DNA of 64,000 bases from Micromonospora sp. WMMD1120 (GCF_029626235.1 NZ_JARUBO010000005.1:583501-647500), one strand, 5' to 3'. Numbered from the stretch's first letter, positions 25,914 through 34,492 are shown. Program-made: numbers and translations. Notes: a model not told the origin generated them from the sequence alone.

Positions 25914-27161
25914 ATGGCGACCATGCCGGTCGACCGCAGCCCGGACAGCACCCTCGCGCTGCTCCGAGCCGGCTACCGGTTCATCGGTGAACGCTGTGAA
26001 CGGTACGGCAGCGACGTCTTCCAGACCCGAATCCTGCTCGCACCGACCATCTGCCTGCGGGGCCGGTCGGCGGCGGAGCTGTTCTACGACACCGAGCGCT
26101 TCGACCGGGCGACCGCGATGCCGCTGCGGGTGCAGCGGACCCTCACCGGTCGGGGTGGGGTGCAGGGGCTGGACGGTGCGGAGCACACCGACCGCAAGGC
26201 CATGTTCATGTCGATCATGACGCCGACCGCCATCGAGCGGCTGGGCCAGCTCTTCGACAGGGAGTGGCAGAACCGGCTCGCCGCCTGGGAGGGCGCCGGA
26301 CCGGTACGGCTCTACGACGAGCTGGGCCGCCTGTTGACCCGGGTGGTCTTCGACTGGGCCGGGCTACCGCTACCCGCGTCGCAGGTCGAGCGCCGCGCGG
26401 TCGACCTGCACGCCATGATCGAGGCGCCGGCGGTGGTCGGCCCCCGGCACTGGCGGGGACGGCTCGCCCGGAACCGCGCCGAACGGTGGCTCGGCGCGAT
26501 CATCGAACGGACCCGGACCGGCACCGCGCCGGCACCGCCCGGCAGCCCGCTGGCCGTGATCGCCGAACACCGCGACGGGCGCGGCAACCTCCTCCCCCGG
26601 CGGATCGCGGCGGTGGAACTGCTCAACGTGCTCCGACCGGTGGTCGCCGTCGACCAGTACATCGCCTTCGCCGCGCTCGCCCTGCACGACCACCCCGCCT
26701 GGCGGGACCGGGTGCGCCACGACGACCAGGTCACCGAAGCCTTCGTCCAGGAGGTCCGCCGCTACTACCCGTTCTTCCCGACCGCGGCGGCCCGCGTCCG
26801 ACGATCCTTCGACTGGCGGGGGCACCACTTCCCCCGGGGCCGACGGGTGCTGCTCGACCTGTACGGCACCAACCACGACCGGACGCTCTGGCCCGAGCCG
26901 GAGCTGTTCCGCCCGGAGCGGTTCGCCGGCCGTCGGGTGGACCCGTTCGAGTTGGTCCCGCAGGGCGGCGGCAACCACTGGGCCGGGCACCGCTGCGCGG
27001 GCGAGTGGATCACCATCGACCTGATGAAGCGGGCGGTCACCAACCTGACCACCACCATGCGGTACGACGTCCCCGCCCAGAACCTGGCCCTGGACCTGCA
27101 CCGGATGCCCGCGCTGCCGCGCCTCGGCCTGACCCTCAGCAACATCCGCCGGACCGCCTGA
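25914..27161 (+). CDS. Cytochrome P450, CYP152-like fatty acid peroxygenase
   Basis: A 415-residue heme-thiolate enzyme. The heme loop reads VPQGGGNHWAGHRCAGEWITIDLMK with Cys at about 361, close to the CYP152 pattern (GGxxxxGHRCxGEW). In the I helix the usual acid-alcohol pair is replaced by Arg-Pro (NVLRPVVAVDQYIAF), the CYP152 hallmark: the Arg binds the fatty acid carboxylate and the enzyme uses H2O2 rather than a reductase. ExxR is present as EVRR. The expected reaction is alpha/beta-hydroxylation or decarboxylation of fatty acids. No redox partner gene is nearby, which agrees. Confidence 0.9.
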   Translation: MATMPVDRSPDSTLALLRAGYRFIGERCERYGSDVFQTRILLAPTICLRGRSAAELFYDTERFDRATAMPLRVQRTLTGRGGVQGLDGAEHTDRKAMFMSIMTPTAIERLGQLFDREWQNRLAAWEGAGPVRLYDELGRLLTRVVFDWAGLPLPASQVERRAVDLHAMIEAPAVVGPRHWRGRLARNRAERWLGAIIERTRTGTAPAPPGSPLAVIAEHRDGRGNLLPRRIAAVELLNVLRPVVAVDQYIAFAALALHDHPAWRDRVRHDDQVTEAFVQEVRRYYPFFPTAAARVRRSFDWRGHHFPRGRRVLLDLYGTNHDRTLWPEPELFRPERFAGRRVDPFELVPQGGGNHWAGHRCAGEWITIDLMKRAVTNLTTTMRYDVPAQNLALDLHRMPALPRLGLTLSNIRRTA

Positions 27162-27365
27162 CCCCGCCCCGCCGGCCCTGTCGGGGACCGGCGGGACGTA
27201 CTGGTCGGTCAGGGATGCAGGACGCTGCGAAGGCAGCCGTCCTCTTCTTCTCGAAGCGCTACCCGGGGTCGGACGGCCGACCGGTTTGATCGGTGGAAAT
27301 GCGGGCAGGTGCCGCAGACCGTCGCCGCCCGGCGACCGGCCGGTCCGGCCCGATCAGGAGGCGCC

Positions 27366-28496
27366 ATGCCCTCGTCCCGTCCCAGCGGTGGCCTCCAACC
27401 CGAGTCGCGCCGAGGAGAGGCGGACGACGCGGCGCCAGCGCGCCTGCCGGTGACCTACGTGCTGCCGCTGCGTTGGCACACCGACACCGGCCTGGCCGAA
27501 CTGACCGACTACCTACGTTGGCTGGCGGCCCGGGTGGACGTGGTGGTGGTCGACGGCTCACCCCCGGACCTCTTCGCCCGGCACGGCGAGGCGTGGCGGG
27601 GCCTGGTCCGGCACCGTCCGCCCGACCCGGACCGGCAGGGGCTCAACGGCAAGGTCGTCGGCGTTCACACCGGCATCGACGCGGCCCGGCACGAGCAGGT
27701 GGTGATCGCCGACGACGACGTCCGGTACGACGAGGCCGGGCTGCACGCCGTGCACCGGCTGTTGGATCGGGTCGACCTGGTCCGGCCGCAGAACTACTTC
27801 TACCCGCTACCGTGGCACGCCTGGTGGGACACCGGCCGGACGCTGCTCAACCGGGCGCTCGGCGACGACTACCCGGGCACCCTGGCGATCCGGCGCAGCA
27901 CCTTCCTCGCCATGGGTGGGTACGACGCGGACGTGCTCTTCGAGAACCTGGAGCTGATCCGCACCGTGCGCGCGTACGGTGGAGTCGAGGCCGCGCCGGC
28001 CTGGCTCTACGTCCGCCGGCTGCCACCGGACGCGGCGCACTTCCGGGGCCAACGGGTCCGCCAGGCATACGATGACCTGGCCCAGCCGGTCCGCCTGCTG
28101 ACCGCGCTCGCGGTCCTACCGACGATGGCGGTCGCCTCCCGCCGGCCCCGGCTCCTGCTCGGCCTGACGTTGACGGTCGTCGCCCTGGCCGAGACCGGCC
28201 GCCGCCGCGCCGCCGGCAACGCCGTGTTCCCCGCGAGCACAGCGCTGGCCGCCCCGCTCTGGCTGCTCGAACGGGGCGTGTGCAGCTGGTTGGCGGTCGC
28301 CCAGCGCGTCCTGCTCGGCGGCGTCCGCTACCACCACACCCGCATCCGCCAACCCGCCCACCGCCCCACCCCAACCCGCACAACCCCAACCCCCACACCC
28401 CCAACCCCCACAACCCCAACCCCCACAACCCCAGCCCGCACGACCCCAGCCCGCACGACCCCAGCCCGCGCGATCTTGCACTTTCTGCGGGGATAA
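27366..28496 (+). CDS. Family 2 glycosyltransferase with C-terminal repeat extension
   Basis: A 376-residue GT-A enzyme. It has VTYVLPLRW at the start of the fold, VDVVVVDGSPPDLF, GKVVGVHTGIDAARHEQVVIADDDVRYD (DDD metal-binding motif) and LAIRRSTFLAMGGYDADVLFENLELI, then C-terminal hydrophobic segments (LLTALAVLPTMAVA, LLLGLTLTVVALA, AVFPASTALAAPLWLL). ATG 27366 has AGGAGG seven bases upstream. The last 45 residues (PTPTRTTPTP...) are encoded by CCCCAACCCCCACA simple repeats and run into an intergenic hairpin element, so the stop codon lies inside the repeat. Substrate unknown. Confidence 0.85.
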   Translation: MPSSRPSGGLQPESRRGEADDAAPARLPVTYVLPLRWHTDTGLAELTDYLRWLAARVDVVVVDGSPPDLFARHGEAWRGLVRHRPPDPDRQGLNGKVVGVHTGIDAARHEQVVIADDDVRYDEAGLHAVHRLLDRVDLVRPQNYFYPLPWHAWWDTGRTLLNRALGDDYPGTLAIRRSTFLAMGGYDADVLFENLELIRTVRAYGGVEAAPAWLYVRRLPPDAAHFRGQRVRQAYDDLAQPVRLLTALAVLPTMAVASRRPRLLLGLTLTVVALAETGRRRAAGNAVFPASTALAAPLWLLERGVCSWLAVAQRVLLGGVRYHHTRIRQPAHRPTPTRTTPTPTPPTPTTPTPTTPARTTPARTTPARAILHFLRG

Positions 28497-28542
28497 AAGC
28501 CCACAAAAACAACAAAAGAGCAACCCAAACTGCAAGATCGCG
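28469..28542. repeat. Intergenic inverted repeat, GATCTTGCA type, AT-rich centre
   Basis: Arms CGCGATCTTGCA (28469-28480) and TGCAAGATCGCG (28531-28542) flank 50 bases that are A-rich, in strong contrast to the surrounding DNA. The glycosyltransferase stop codon (28494-28496) lies inside. It shares the GATCTTG core with the element at 4283-4333. Confidence 0.65.
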
Positions 28543-28556
28543 GGGGGACACCACGC

Positions 28557-28875
28557 GGGAGCGCGGACACCGCGCGGGAGCGCGGACACCGCGCGGGAGC
28601 GCGGACACCGCGCGGGAGCGCGGACACCGCGCGGGAGCGCGGACACCGCGCGGGAGCGCGGACACCGCGCGGGAGCGCGGACACCGCGCGGGAGCGCGGA
28701 CACCGCGCGGGAGCGCGGACACCGCGCGGGAGCGCGGACACCGCGCGGGAGCGCGGACACCGCGCGGGAGCGCGGACACCGCGCGGGAGCGCGGACACCG
28801 CGCGGGAGCGCGGGCACCGCGCGGGAGCGCGGGCACCGCGCGGGAGCGCGGGCACCGCGCGGGAGCGCGGGCACA
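28557..28875. repeat. 19-bp tandem repeat, about 17 copies
   Basis: Unit GGGAGCGCGGACACCGCGC, repeated from 28557 with the last unit starting at 28861 (16 steps of exactly 19 bases). The last units carry GGGCACC instead of GGACACC. Because 19 is not a multiple of three, all frames stay open on both strands and produce spurious Arg/Ala-rich frames; none has a ribosome binding site or homology. Probably a minisatellite that varies between strains. The 28497-28942 interval holds only repeats and a terminator. Confidence 0.92.
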
Positions 28876-28877
28876 GT

Positions 28878-28921
28878 GACAGCTCGCGGTCACCCAGTGG
28901 GTGGGGTGACCGCGAGCTGTC
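28878..28921 (-). terminator. Strong hairpin terminator for the DUF3618 operon
   Basis: A perfect 18-bp stem (GACAGCTCGCGGTCACCC) with an 8-base loop, 22 bases beyond the stop codon of the minus-strand DUF3618 gene. It may also stop read-through from the glycosyltransferase side. Confidence 0.82.
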
Positions 28922-28942
28922 GTGATCTTGTGGGGCTGGTCG

Positions 28943-29593
28943 TCAGGGGCTGACCTGGTGGCGGGCCTGCTGGGCCTGGTCCTTGACGTCGTGCGCGGCG
29001 GACCTGGTGTCGTCCTTGACGGCGTGCACCGCGTCCTGTGCGGTGGACTTCACCGACTCGGCAGCCTGCTGGGCCGGCGCACGCAGCTCTTCCCTGAGCT
29101 CGCTGGCGACGGTGCCCAGCTTTTCCGTCACCGCACCGCTGTGCTCGCTGACCTTGGCCTTGACCTGGGCCGCGGCCTCCTGCTCGCGCCGGGAGGCCGG
29201 GATCAGCGACGAGGCGAGCCAACCGACCCCGAACGCGATCAGGCCGGCGGCGAGCGGGTTGCCCTGCGACTTCTGCCGGATCACCCGGGGAGCGCTGTGC
29301 GCGGCGTCGCTCACCGTGGCCGCCGCCGAGTGGGCGGCGTCGCCGACGCCGGAGGCCGCCGACGAGGCGCGGTCGCCCACCGAGTGAACGGCGTGGCCGG
29401 TGCCGTGGCCGAGGTCAGACGCGGTACCCATGACCTTGTCCCTCACATTCTGCAGAGCGGAGCGGGCCCGCTGCTTACGGTCGTCGACGATGCGGCTCGG
29501 GCTGACCTTGTACGCCAACGCGTCCACATCGGAGCTGAGGTTGTTTCGGGTGGCTTCGATCTCCCGGCGGATCTGGTCGGGATCGGTGCTCAT
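28943..29593 (-). CDS. DUF3618 domain protein
   Basis: A 216-residue protein. The N-terminal DUF3618 signature is DPDQIRREIEATRNNLSSDVDALAYKVSPSRIVDDRKQRARSALQNVRDKV. An Ala/Ser/His-rich amphipathic region follows, then one membrane span (NPLAAGLIAFGVGWLASSLIP), then a long charged helical tail of LEA-like character (VKAKVSEHSGAVTEKLGTVASELREEL). Third gene of an operon with a holin-like and an Ala-rich membrane protein; its ATG overlaps the upstream stop by four bases. These modules are associated with the cell envelope and stress in actinobacteria; the exact role is unknown. Confidence 0.9.
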   Translation of the reverse strand: MSTDPDQIRREIEATRNNLSSDVDALAYKVSPSRIVDDRKQRARSALQNVRDKVMGTASDLGHGTGHAVHSVGDRASSAASGVGDAAHSAAATVSDAAHSAPRVIRQKSQGNPLAAGLIAFGVGWLASSLIPASRREQEAAAQVKAKVSEHSGAVTEKLGTVASELREELRAPAQQAAESVKSTAQDAVHAVKDDTRSAAHDVKDQAQQARHQVSP

Positions 29594-30057
29594 CGGGTGA
29601 CTCCCTCCGGGTGTGGCTTGAGCGCGTCGGGGATCCGCTGCACGCTGTCGTTGGTCTGCTTGAGTCCGCGTACGTGCTGGGCGTTCTTCTTGGCCTTCGA
29701 GTAGAGGACGGCGGCGACCACGGCCCAGATCACGGCCACGATCAGCGCGGCCAGACCGGAGTCCATGACGTTGTCCAGGAACTGCCAGACGGCGATCGAC
29801 ACGAAGAGCGCCACCATATAGCCACCGAAGCCGGCGCCGCCGAAGAGCCCGGCGGCCTTGCCGGCCTTCTTGCCCTCCTGGCGGATCTCGGCCTTCGCCA
29901 GCTCGACCTCCTGACGCATCAGCGTCGAGAGGTCGGTGGTGACCTGGCGCATCAGGTCACCCAGCGAGCTGTTCTTCACCTCCGCCGCGGTGTGCGGGGC
30001 GCCCGCGTCGGGGTGGTATCCGGAGTCCAACCCGGACCCCTGCGTCGGCATGCTCAT
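29590..30057 (-). CDS. Phage holin family / DUF1469-type membrane protein
   Basis: A 155-residue protein with an amphipathic helix (SLGDLMRQVTTDLSTLMRQEVELAKAEIRQEGKKAG) followed by two membrane spans (GAGFGGYMVALFVSIAVWQFL and AALIVAVIWAVVAAVLY) and a basic tail. This is the actinobacterial holin superfamily III (DUF1469) pattern. The name is structural: no phage genes are nearby, and the family is a common companion of DUF3618 genes. Overlaps DUF3618 by ATGA. Confidence 0.9.
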   Translation of the reverse strand: MSMPTQGSGLDSGYHPDAGAPHTAAEVKNSSLGDLMRQVTTDLSTLMRQEVELAKAEIRQEGKKAGKAAGLFGGAGFGGYMVALFVSIAVWQFLDNVMDSGLAALIVAVIWAVVAAVLYSKAKKNAQHVRGLKQTNDSVQRIPDALKPHPEGVTR

Positions 30058-30088
30058 GCCGTCGTCTCCCTTCGGATGACTCGGCGGC

Positions 30089-30937
30089 TCACGGGCGCGG
30101 GCTGCCGCTGGACGGCACGCCGGGCAGCGGGTCGGTCTGGGTCACCGGCGGCAGCGGCTGGCCGGTGCCGGAGTAGTCCGCCTGGTCGCCCCGGGTGGGC
30201 TGGGCGTAGCCGCCGTCGACCGGCTCGGCGGGGTAACCACCGGGCGTCGGCGCCGCGTAGCCACCGGACGTCGGCGGGGTGTGCGTGCCGGGCGTCGGGT
30301 CGAGGTAGCCGCCCGGCGGGACGGCGTCCGGCACCGCGCGGGGGGCCGGCGGCGGCGTCGGGATCACGGCGGTCTGCTCCGGGTCGTACGCACCGTTGCC
30401 CCGGTAGGTCGGGGAGCCGTTGCCGGAGTCGTCGCTGGCGGCGGAGATGCCCCGGGTCAGCCGACCGGCGAGTACGCCGAGGACCGCCGCGCCGACCAGG
30501 AAGGTGCCCGGGTTGCGCCGGGCGTAGTCACGTACCTCGGTGATCAGGTCGCCGGGCTCGCGCGCCTCGAGCCACCCGGCGACACCGTGCACCCGGTCGG
30601 CCGCCTGGCGGGCCAGCTCGGTCACCGGGCCGGCCTGGCCGCCCTGCTCAGCCATCGAGCGCATCTCGTCGGCCAGCGAGCGCAGCCCGCCGGCGGCCTT
30701 GCGCTGCTGCTCACCGGTCTGGCTGGCGAGTTGGGTGCGAGCCTCGCCGTACAGGTTGCGGGCCTGCCGGGCGGCCTCCCTGCCGACCTCGGCGCCCTGC
30801 TCCTTGGCGGTCTGCGCGACCGCACCGCCGGCGTGGGCGGCCTCGGCGCCGACCTGGCGGGCCTGGTCGCGAACGCCGCTGCCGTTGGTCGACTCCTGCC
30901 CGTACGTCGAAGACGTGGTCGAAGGATCGTAAGTCAT
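30089..30937 (-). CDS. Ala-rich amphipathic membrane protein with Pro/Gly/Tyr tail
   Basis: A 282-residue protein. Residues 20-130 form an LEA- or apolipoprotein-like helix with repeats of Ala, Gln, Glu and Arg (ARQVGAEAAHAGGAVAQTAKEQGAEVGREAARQARNLYGEARTQL), a short span follows (GTFLVGAAVLGVLAGRL), then a disordered tail with PTPGGY/TSGGYAAP repeats. Start ATG 30937 with GGAAGGGA upstream. First gene of the holin-DUF3618 operon. Not assignable to a named family with confidence; a membrane-stabilising or scaffold role is inference. Confidence 0.8.
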   Translation of the reverse strand: MTYDPSTTSSTYGQESTNGSGVRDQARQVGAEAAHAGGAVAQTAKEQGAEVGREAARQARNLYGEARTQLASQTGEQQRKAAGGLRSLADEMRSMAEQGGQAGPVTELARQAADRVHGVAGWLEAREPGDLITEVRDYARRNPGTFLVGAAVLGVLAGRLTRGISAASDDSGNGSPTYRGNGAYDPEQTAVIPTPPPAPRAVPDAVPPGGYLDPTPGTHTPPTSGGYAAPTPGGYPAEPVDGGYAQPTRGDQADYSGTGQPLPPVTQTDPLPGVPSSGSPRP

Positions 30938-31168
30938 GATGTCCCTTCCGCTCGGAAAGTCGTCGCGGTGTGTGTTGGGGGGATGCGGCTCACGTCACCA
31001 CGGCCGCTGACCTTTGACCTACCCTGCGTTCTGGCTTCCATACCTCTTCGTGCATTTCTCTGCGAAGCCCGTCGGACGAACTTCAAAATGGAGGATCGTC
31101 GGGCTGCGTCATGTCGCCGCCGCGGACAGTGCTGGTCGCGAGGGCGGGCATCCACGAGAGGGGCAGCG

Positions 31169-31660
31169 ATGGCACGAGCTACGCGAGACGGGCGAACGAC
31201 CGGCGCCCGACCCCGGGTCCAACTGGCCGCACTGGTCGTGGCCGGGGTCTTCCTGCTGATCGGCGTCCTTGGCTTCGTCCCCGGCATCACCACCGATTAC
31301 GGCCACCTCCGGTTCGCCGGACACCACTCCGAGGCGAAGTTGCTGGGGCTGTTCCAGGTGTCGATCCTGCACAACGTGGTGCACCTGCTGTTCGGGCTGG
31401 CCGGCCTGGTGCTGGCCCGCAGCGTCGCCGGCGCCCGGGTCTTCCTCGCCGGTGGCGGGGCGGTCTACCTCGCGCTCTGGCTCTACGGCCTGGTGATCGA
31501 AGCGATCAACCCGGCGGGCGGGGCGAACATCCTGCCGGTCAACGACGCGGACAACTGGCTGCACCTCGCGCTCGGCTTCGGGATGCTCGCGCTCGGGCTG
31601 CTGCTGTCGGACCGGGCCGGCACCGGCGGACGCCTGGACAATCCTGCCGCACGGCTTTGA
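31169..31660 (+). CDS. DUF4383 domain membrane protein
   Basis: A 163-residue protein with four membrane spans: VQLAALVVAGVFLLIGVLGFVPG, then LGLFQVSILHNVVHLLFGLAGLVLA, VFLAGGGAVYLALWLYGLVI and NWLHLALGFGMLALGLLL. The motifs FQVSILHNxVHLLFGxxGL and DNWLHLxLGxGM are DUF4383. ATG 31169 has GAGAGGGG upstream. Divergent from the DUF3618 operon across a 231-base region with lower GC. Function unknown; members are frequent in stress-induced actinobacterial operons. Confidence 0.88.
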   Translation: MARATRDGRTTGARPRVQLAALVVAGVFLLIGVLGFVPGITTDYGHLRFAGHHSEAKLLGLFQVSILHNVVHLLFGLAGLVLARSVAGARVFLAGGGAVYLALWLYGLVIEAINPAGGANILPVNDADNWLHLALGFGMLALGLLLSDRAGTGGRLDNPAARL

Positions 31661-31724
31661 CCTGCCGTTACGGGGTTTCGCGGTCACCCGTAGCGGGGTA
31701 GGAGACGCGGTGAGGGGGTGCCGC

Positions 31725-32384
31725 ATGCCTCGCTGGCTCCGTAACAACGCGCTCGCCGTCGCCATGCTGGGCGCGTTCCTGGTCTTCCTGCTGTTGCAGA
31801 GCGTCTTCGGTTGGCAGACCCACAACGAGGAGCTGACCGAGTTCGGTGCCGCGCCGCTGAGCTGGCCTGCGTACCTGACCAGCGGGCACTTCGCCGAGTC
31901 GGTGTTCGAGAACTGGGAGTCGGAGTTCCTCCAGATGGGTGGCTACGTGCTGCTCACCGCGTACCTGGTGCAGCGGGGCTCGGCCGAGTCGAAACCGCTG
32001 GACGAGACGGACCGGCCGGAGGACGACGAGCGCCGGGCCACCCCGCGGTCGCCGTGGCCGGCGCGCGTCGGCGGTCTGCCGCTGGTGGTCTACCGCAACA
32101 GCCTCTCCATCGCCCTACTGCTGATCTTCGCCGGTTCGTTCGTCGGTCACCTGCTCGGCGGCACCGCCGCGTACAACCAGGAGCAGGCCCTACAGAGCGG
32201 GGCGCCGCCGATCGGGGTGTGGGAGTTCCTCGGCACCAGCGAGCTCTGGTTCCAGTCCATGCAGAACTGGCAGAGCGAGTTCCTCGCCGTCGGCGCGCTG
32301 ATCCTGCTGAGCATCGTCCTGCGCCAGCACGCCTCGCCGGAGTCGAAGCCGGTGACCGTCGAGCACGTCAGCACCGGCGCCTGA
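31725..32384 (+). CDS. DUF6766-type membrane protein with internal duplication
   Basis: A 219-residue protein made of two related halves. Half 1 has span NALAVAMLGAFLVFLLLQSVFG and ends ENWESEFLQMGGYVLLTAYLVQRGSAESKP. Half 2 has span NSLSIALLLIFAGSFVGHLLGG and ends QNWQSEFLAVGALILLSIVLRQHASPESKP. The shared pattern is NWxSEFLxxG...LLxxxLxQxxSxESKP. ATG 31725 is chosen; GTG 31710 with AGGAG is an alternative. Function unknown. It is 64 bases downstream of the DUF4383 gene on the same strand, so it may be cotranscribed. Confidence 0.82.
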   Translation: MPRWLRNNALAVAMLGAFLVFLLLQSVFGWQTHNEELTEFGAAPLSWPAYLTSGHFAESVFENWESEFLQMGGYVLLTAYLVQRGSAESKPLDETDRPEDDERRATPRSPWPARVGGLPLVVYRNSLSIALLLIFAGSFVGHLLGGTAAYNQEQALQSGAPPIGVWEFLGTSELWFQSMQNWQSEFLAVGALILLSIVLRQHASPESKPVTVEHVSTGA

Positions 32385-32417
32385 GCGCCGGCCGTTCCAG
32401 CCCGCGAGCGCCGGTCC

Positions 32418-32867
32418 TCAGGCCGCGACCGGGAGTCGCTTGGCGAAACAGACGCTGTACGGGTTGCCCACGTACTCCCCGTAGACCGGGACCCGGTCGT
32501 AACCGCACGAGGTGTACAACGCGATCGCGGCCGGCAGGTAGGTGCCGGTCTCCAGGCAGACAACTGTGTGCCTCTGCCGGAACGCGCACTCCTCCAGCGC
32601 GGCGAGCAACTGCCGGGCGATGCCCCGCCCCCGGTACGCCGGGCGGACGTACATCCGCTTCACCTCGCCGGCTTCGGCGTCGAGCGACTGGAGCCCACCG
32701 CAGGCGACGGCCCGACCGTTGACCACCACCGCCAGGTAGCGGACATCGTCGTGCGGGACGAAGACCTGCCCGTCCAGCCCGCCATCGGCTTCGCGCAGCT
32801 CACGCTGCTGCGCGACGAGCATGGCGGCGATCTCCGGATCAGTGGCAGGCCGGGACTCGATCAGCAT
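32418..32867 (-). CDS. GNAT family N-acetyltransferase
   Basis: A 149-residue acetyltransferase. Acetyl-CoA site VKRMYVRPAYRGRGIARQLLAALEECAFRQRH (R/Q-x-x-G-x-G/A as RGRGIA), preceded by VRYLAVVVNGRAVACGGLQSLD and followed by VCLETGTYLPAAIALYTSCGYDRV. ATG 32867 directly follows a possible GTG start (32870). The acceptor is unknown. It stands alone, convergent with the DUF6766 gene and upstream of nothing in its operon. Confidence 0.9.
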   Translation of the reverse strand: MLIESRPATDPEIAAMLVAQQRELREADGGLDGQVFVPHDDVRYLAVVVNGRAVACGGLQSLDAEAGEVKRMYVRPAYRGRGIARQLLAALEECAFRQRHTVVCLETGTYLPAAIALYTSCGYDRVPVYGEYVGNPYSVCFAKRLPVAA

Positions 32868-32937
32868 CACCCCACGCTAGGAGGCGTGGATTTCGCGAAG
32901 GTTTCCGGCAGTCAACCCGATCACGGAGCGCAACGAA

Positions 32938-34398
32938 CTACTCGGCGTCGTCCTCGTCGATGTCGTCGCCCGACTGCGCCTCCACCTCGTCCGCCGGCCG
33001 CACCCGGCGTGCCTTGCGGGCGGCGAGCCGTTCCGCCGCGGACGCCCGGTTCGACTTCTCCTCCAGCCGGACGTCGGTGCCCCGGTTCCCGGGTACGAAG
33101 TCCACGCCGGCGTAGAGCGTCGGCTGCCAGTCGAACTCGCGCTCCCCGATCCGCACCAGGTCACCTGGCTGCGCGCCGGCCTTGGCCAGCTTGTCCTCGA
33201 CCCCGAGCCGGGCTAACCGGTCGGCCAGGTAACCGACCGCCTCGTCGTTGTCGAAGTTGGTCTGCTTGACCCAGCGCTCCGGCCGTCCGCCACGAACGGT
33301 GAACGAGCCGTCCGGCTCCGCCTCGATGGTGAAGCCGGCGTCGTCGACGGCCAACGGGCGGATCACGATCCGGGTCGGCTCGGCGGGCGGGGCGGCCTTA
33401 CGCTCCGCCTCGACCAGTTCGGCCATCGCGTAGGTCAGCTCCTTGAGCCCTTCCCGGGTGGCCGCGGAGACCTCGAACACCCGGTAACCGCGCTCCTCCA
33501 GATCGGGGCGCACGATCTCGGCGAGGTCCCGGCCGTCCGGCACGTCCACCTTGTTGACGGCCACCAGCCTCGGGCGGTCGGCCAGGCCGCCGTACTGGCT
33601 CAGCTCGGCCTCGATGGCGTCGATGTCGGCCACCGGGTCCCGGCCGGGCTCCAGCGTCGCGGAGTCGATGACGTGCACCAGCACCGCGCAGCGTTCGATG
33701 TGCCGCAGGAACTCCAGGCCCAGCCCCTTCCCGGTGGCCGCGCCGGGGATCAGGCCGGGCACGTCCGCGACGGTGAAGGTGTGGTTGTCCACCCGGACCA
33801 CGCCGAGGTTGGGCACCAGTGTCGTGAACGGGTAGTCGGCGATCTTCGGCTTCGCGGCGGAGATGACCGAGATCAGCGACGACTTACCGGCCGACGGGAA
33901 GCCCACCAGGCCCACGTCGGCGACGCTCTTCAGCTCCAGCACGATGTCCAGTTGCTCGCCGGGCTCGCCCAGCTCGGCGAAGCCGGGGGCCTTGCGCCGC
34001 GCGTTGGCCAGCGAGGCGTTGCCCCGACCGCCGCGCCCGCCCCGGGCGACCTCGAAGGTGGTGCCGGCGCCGACCATGTCCGCGAGCACCGTGCCGTCGG
34101 TGGTCTGCACCACAGTGCCGTTGGGGACCTTGAGCACCAGGTGGCGACCGTTGGCCCCGTCCCGGTTCGACCCGGCGCCACCCTTGCCGTTGTCGGCCTT
34201 GACGTGGGGGTGGAAGTGGAAGTCGAGCAGCGTGGTCACCTGCGGGTCGACCACCAGCGACACGCTGCCTCCGTGCCCGCCGTTGCCGCCGTCCGGCCCA
34301 CCGAAGGGTTTGAACTTCTCCCGGTGGATCGAGACACAACCGTGCCCACCATCGCCGGCCTGCAGGTGCAAGACGACCCGGTCAACGAACGTCGCCAC
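32938..34398 (-). CDS. obgE: GTPase ObgE/CgtA
   Basis: A 486-residue GTPase needed for 50S assembly and the stringent response. Obg fold with glycine-rich stretches ([47 protein letters not shown]), G domain ([47 protein letters not shown]), and the C-terminal OCT domain with [24 protein letters not shown]. The start is GTG 34398. It follows rplU-rpmA as usual; a hairpin between rpmA and obgE could reduce expression of the GTPase. The acidic tail (SGDDIDEDD) is common in actinobacterial Obg. Confidence 0.97.
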   Translation of the reverse strand: MATFVDRVVLHLQAGDGGHGCVSIHREKFKPFGGPDGGNGGHGGSVSLVVDPQVTTLLDFHFHPHVKADNGKGGAGSNRDGANGRHLVLKVPNGTVVQTTDGTVLADMVGAGTTFEVARGGRGGRGNASLANARRKAPGFAELGEPGEQLDIVLELKSVADVGLVGFPSAGKSSLISVISAAKPKIADYPFTTLVPNLGVVRVDNHTFTVADVPGLIPGAATGKGLGLEFLRHIERCAVLVHVIDSATLEPGRDPVADIDAIEAELSQYGGLADRPRLVAVNKVDVPDGRDLAEIVRPDLEERGYRVFEVSAATREGLKELTYAMAELVEAERKAAPPAEPTRIVIRPLAVDDAGFTIEAEPDGSFTVRGGRPERWVKQTNFDNDEAVGYLADRLARLGVEDKLAKAGAQPGDLVRIGEREFDWQPTLYAGVDFVPGNRGTDVRLEEKSNRASAAERLAARKARRVRPADEVEAQSGDDIDEDDAE

Positions 34399-34445
34399 GG
34401 CGTCAATCCTTCCAGCGAGGCAGGACCCCGCACTACGAAAAAGCT

Positions 34446-34480
34446 AAGCGGGCCGGGACCCGGAGGTCCGCGGCCCGCTT
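34446..34480 (-). terminator. Hairpin between rpmA and obgE
   Basis: Stem AAGCGGGCCG / CGGCCCGCTT, 10 bp, enclosing an inner GGACC/GGTCC stem, just downstream of the rpmA stop codon. Probably a terminator or attenuator that lets ribosomal protein mRNA exceed obgE mRNA. Confidence 0.65.
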
Positions 34481-34492
34481 GAGCGAAGAGAA

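Noticed and set aside
20256..28496. Secondary-metabolite gene cluster (monooxygenase, P450, glycosyltransferase)
   Set aside because: No PKS, NRPS, terpene or other scaffold enzyme is present; the genes are on both strands with pepN between them.
28116..28893. Long Arg/Ala/Pro repeat frames on both strands
   Set aside because: Produced by the 19-bp tandem repeat, whose period keeps all frames open; no ribosome binding site or family match.
29590..30057. Prophage remnant suggested by the holin-like gene
   Set aside because: No other phage gene is nearby; the holin-like/DUF3618 pair is a normal chromosomal operon in actinobacteria.
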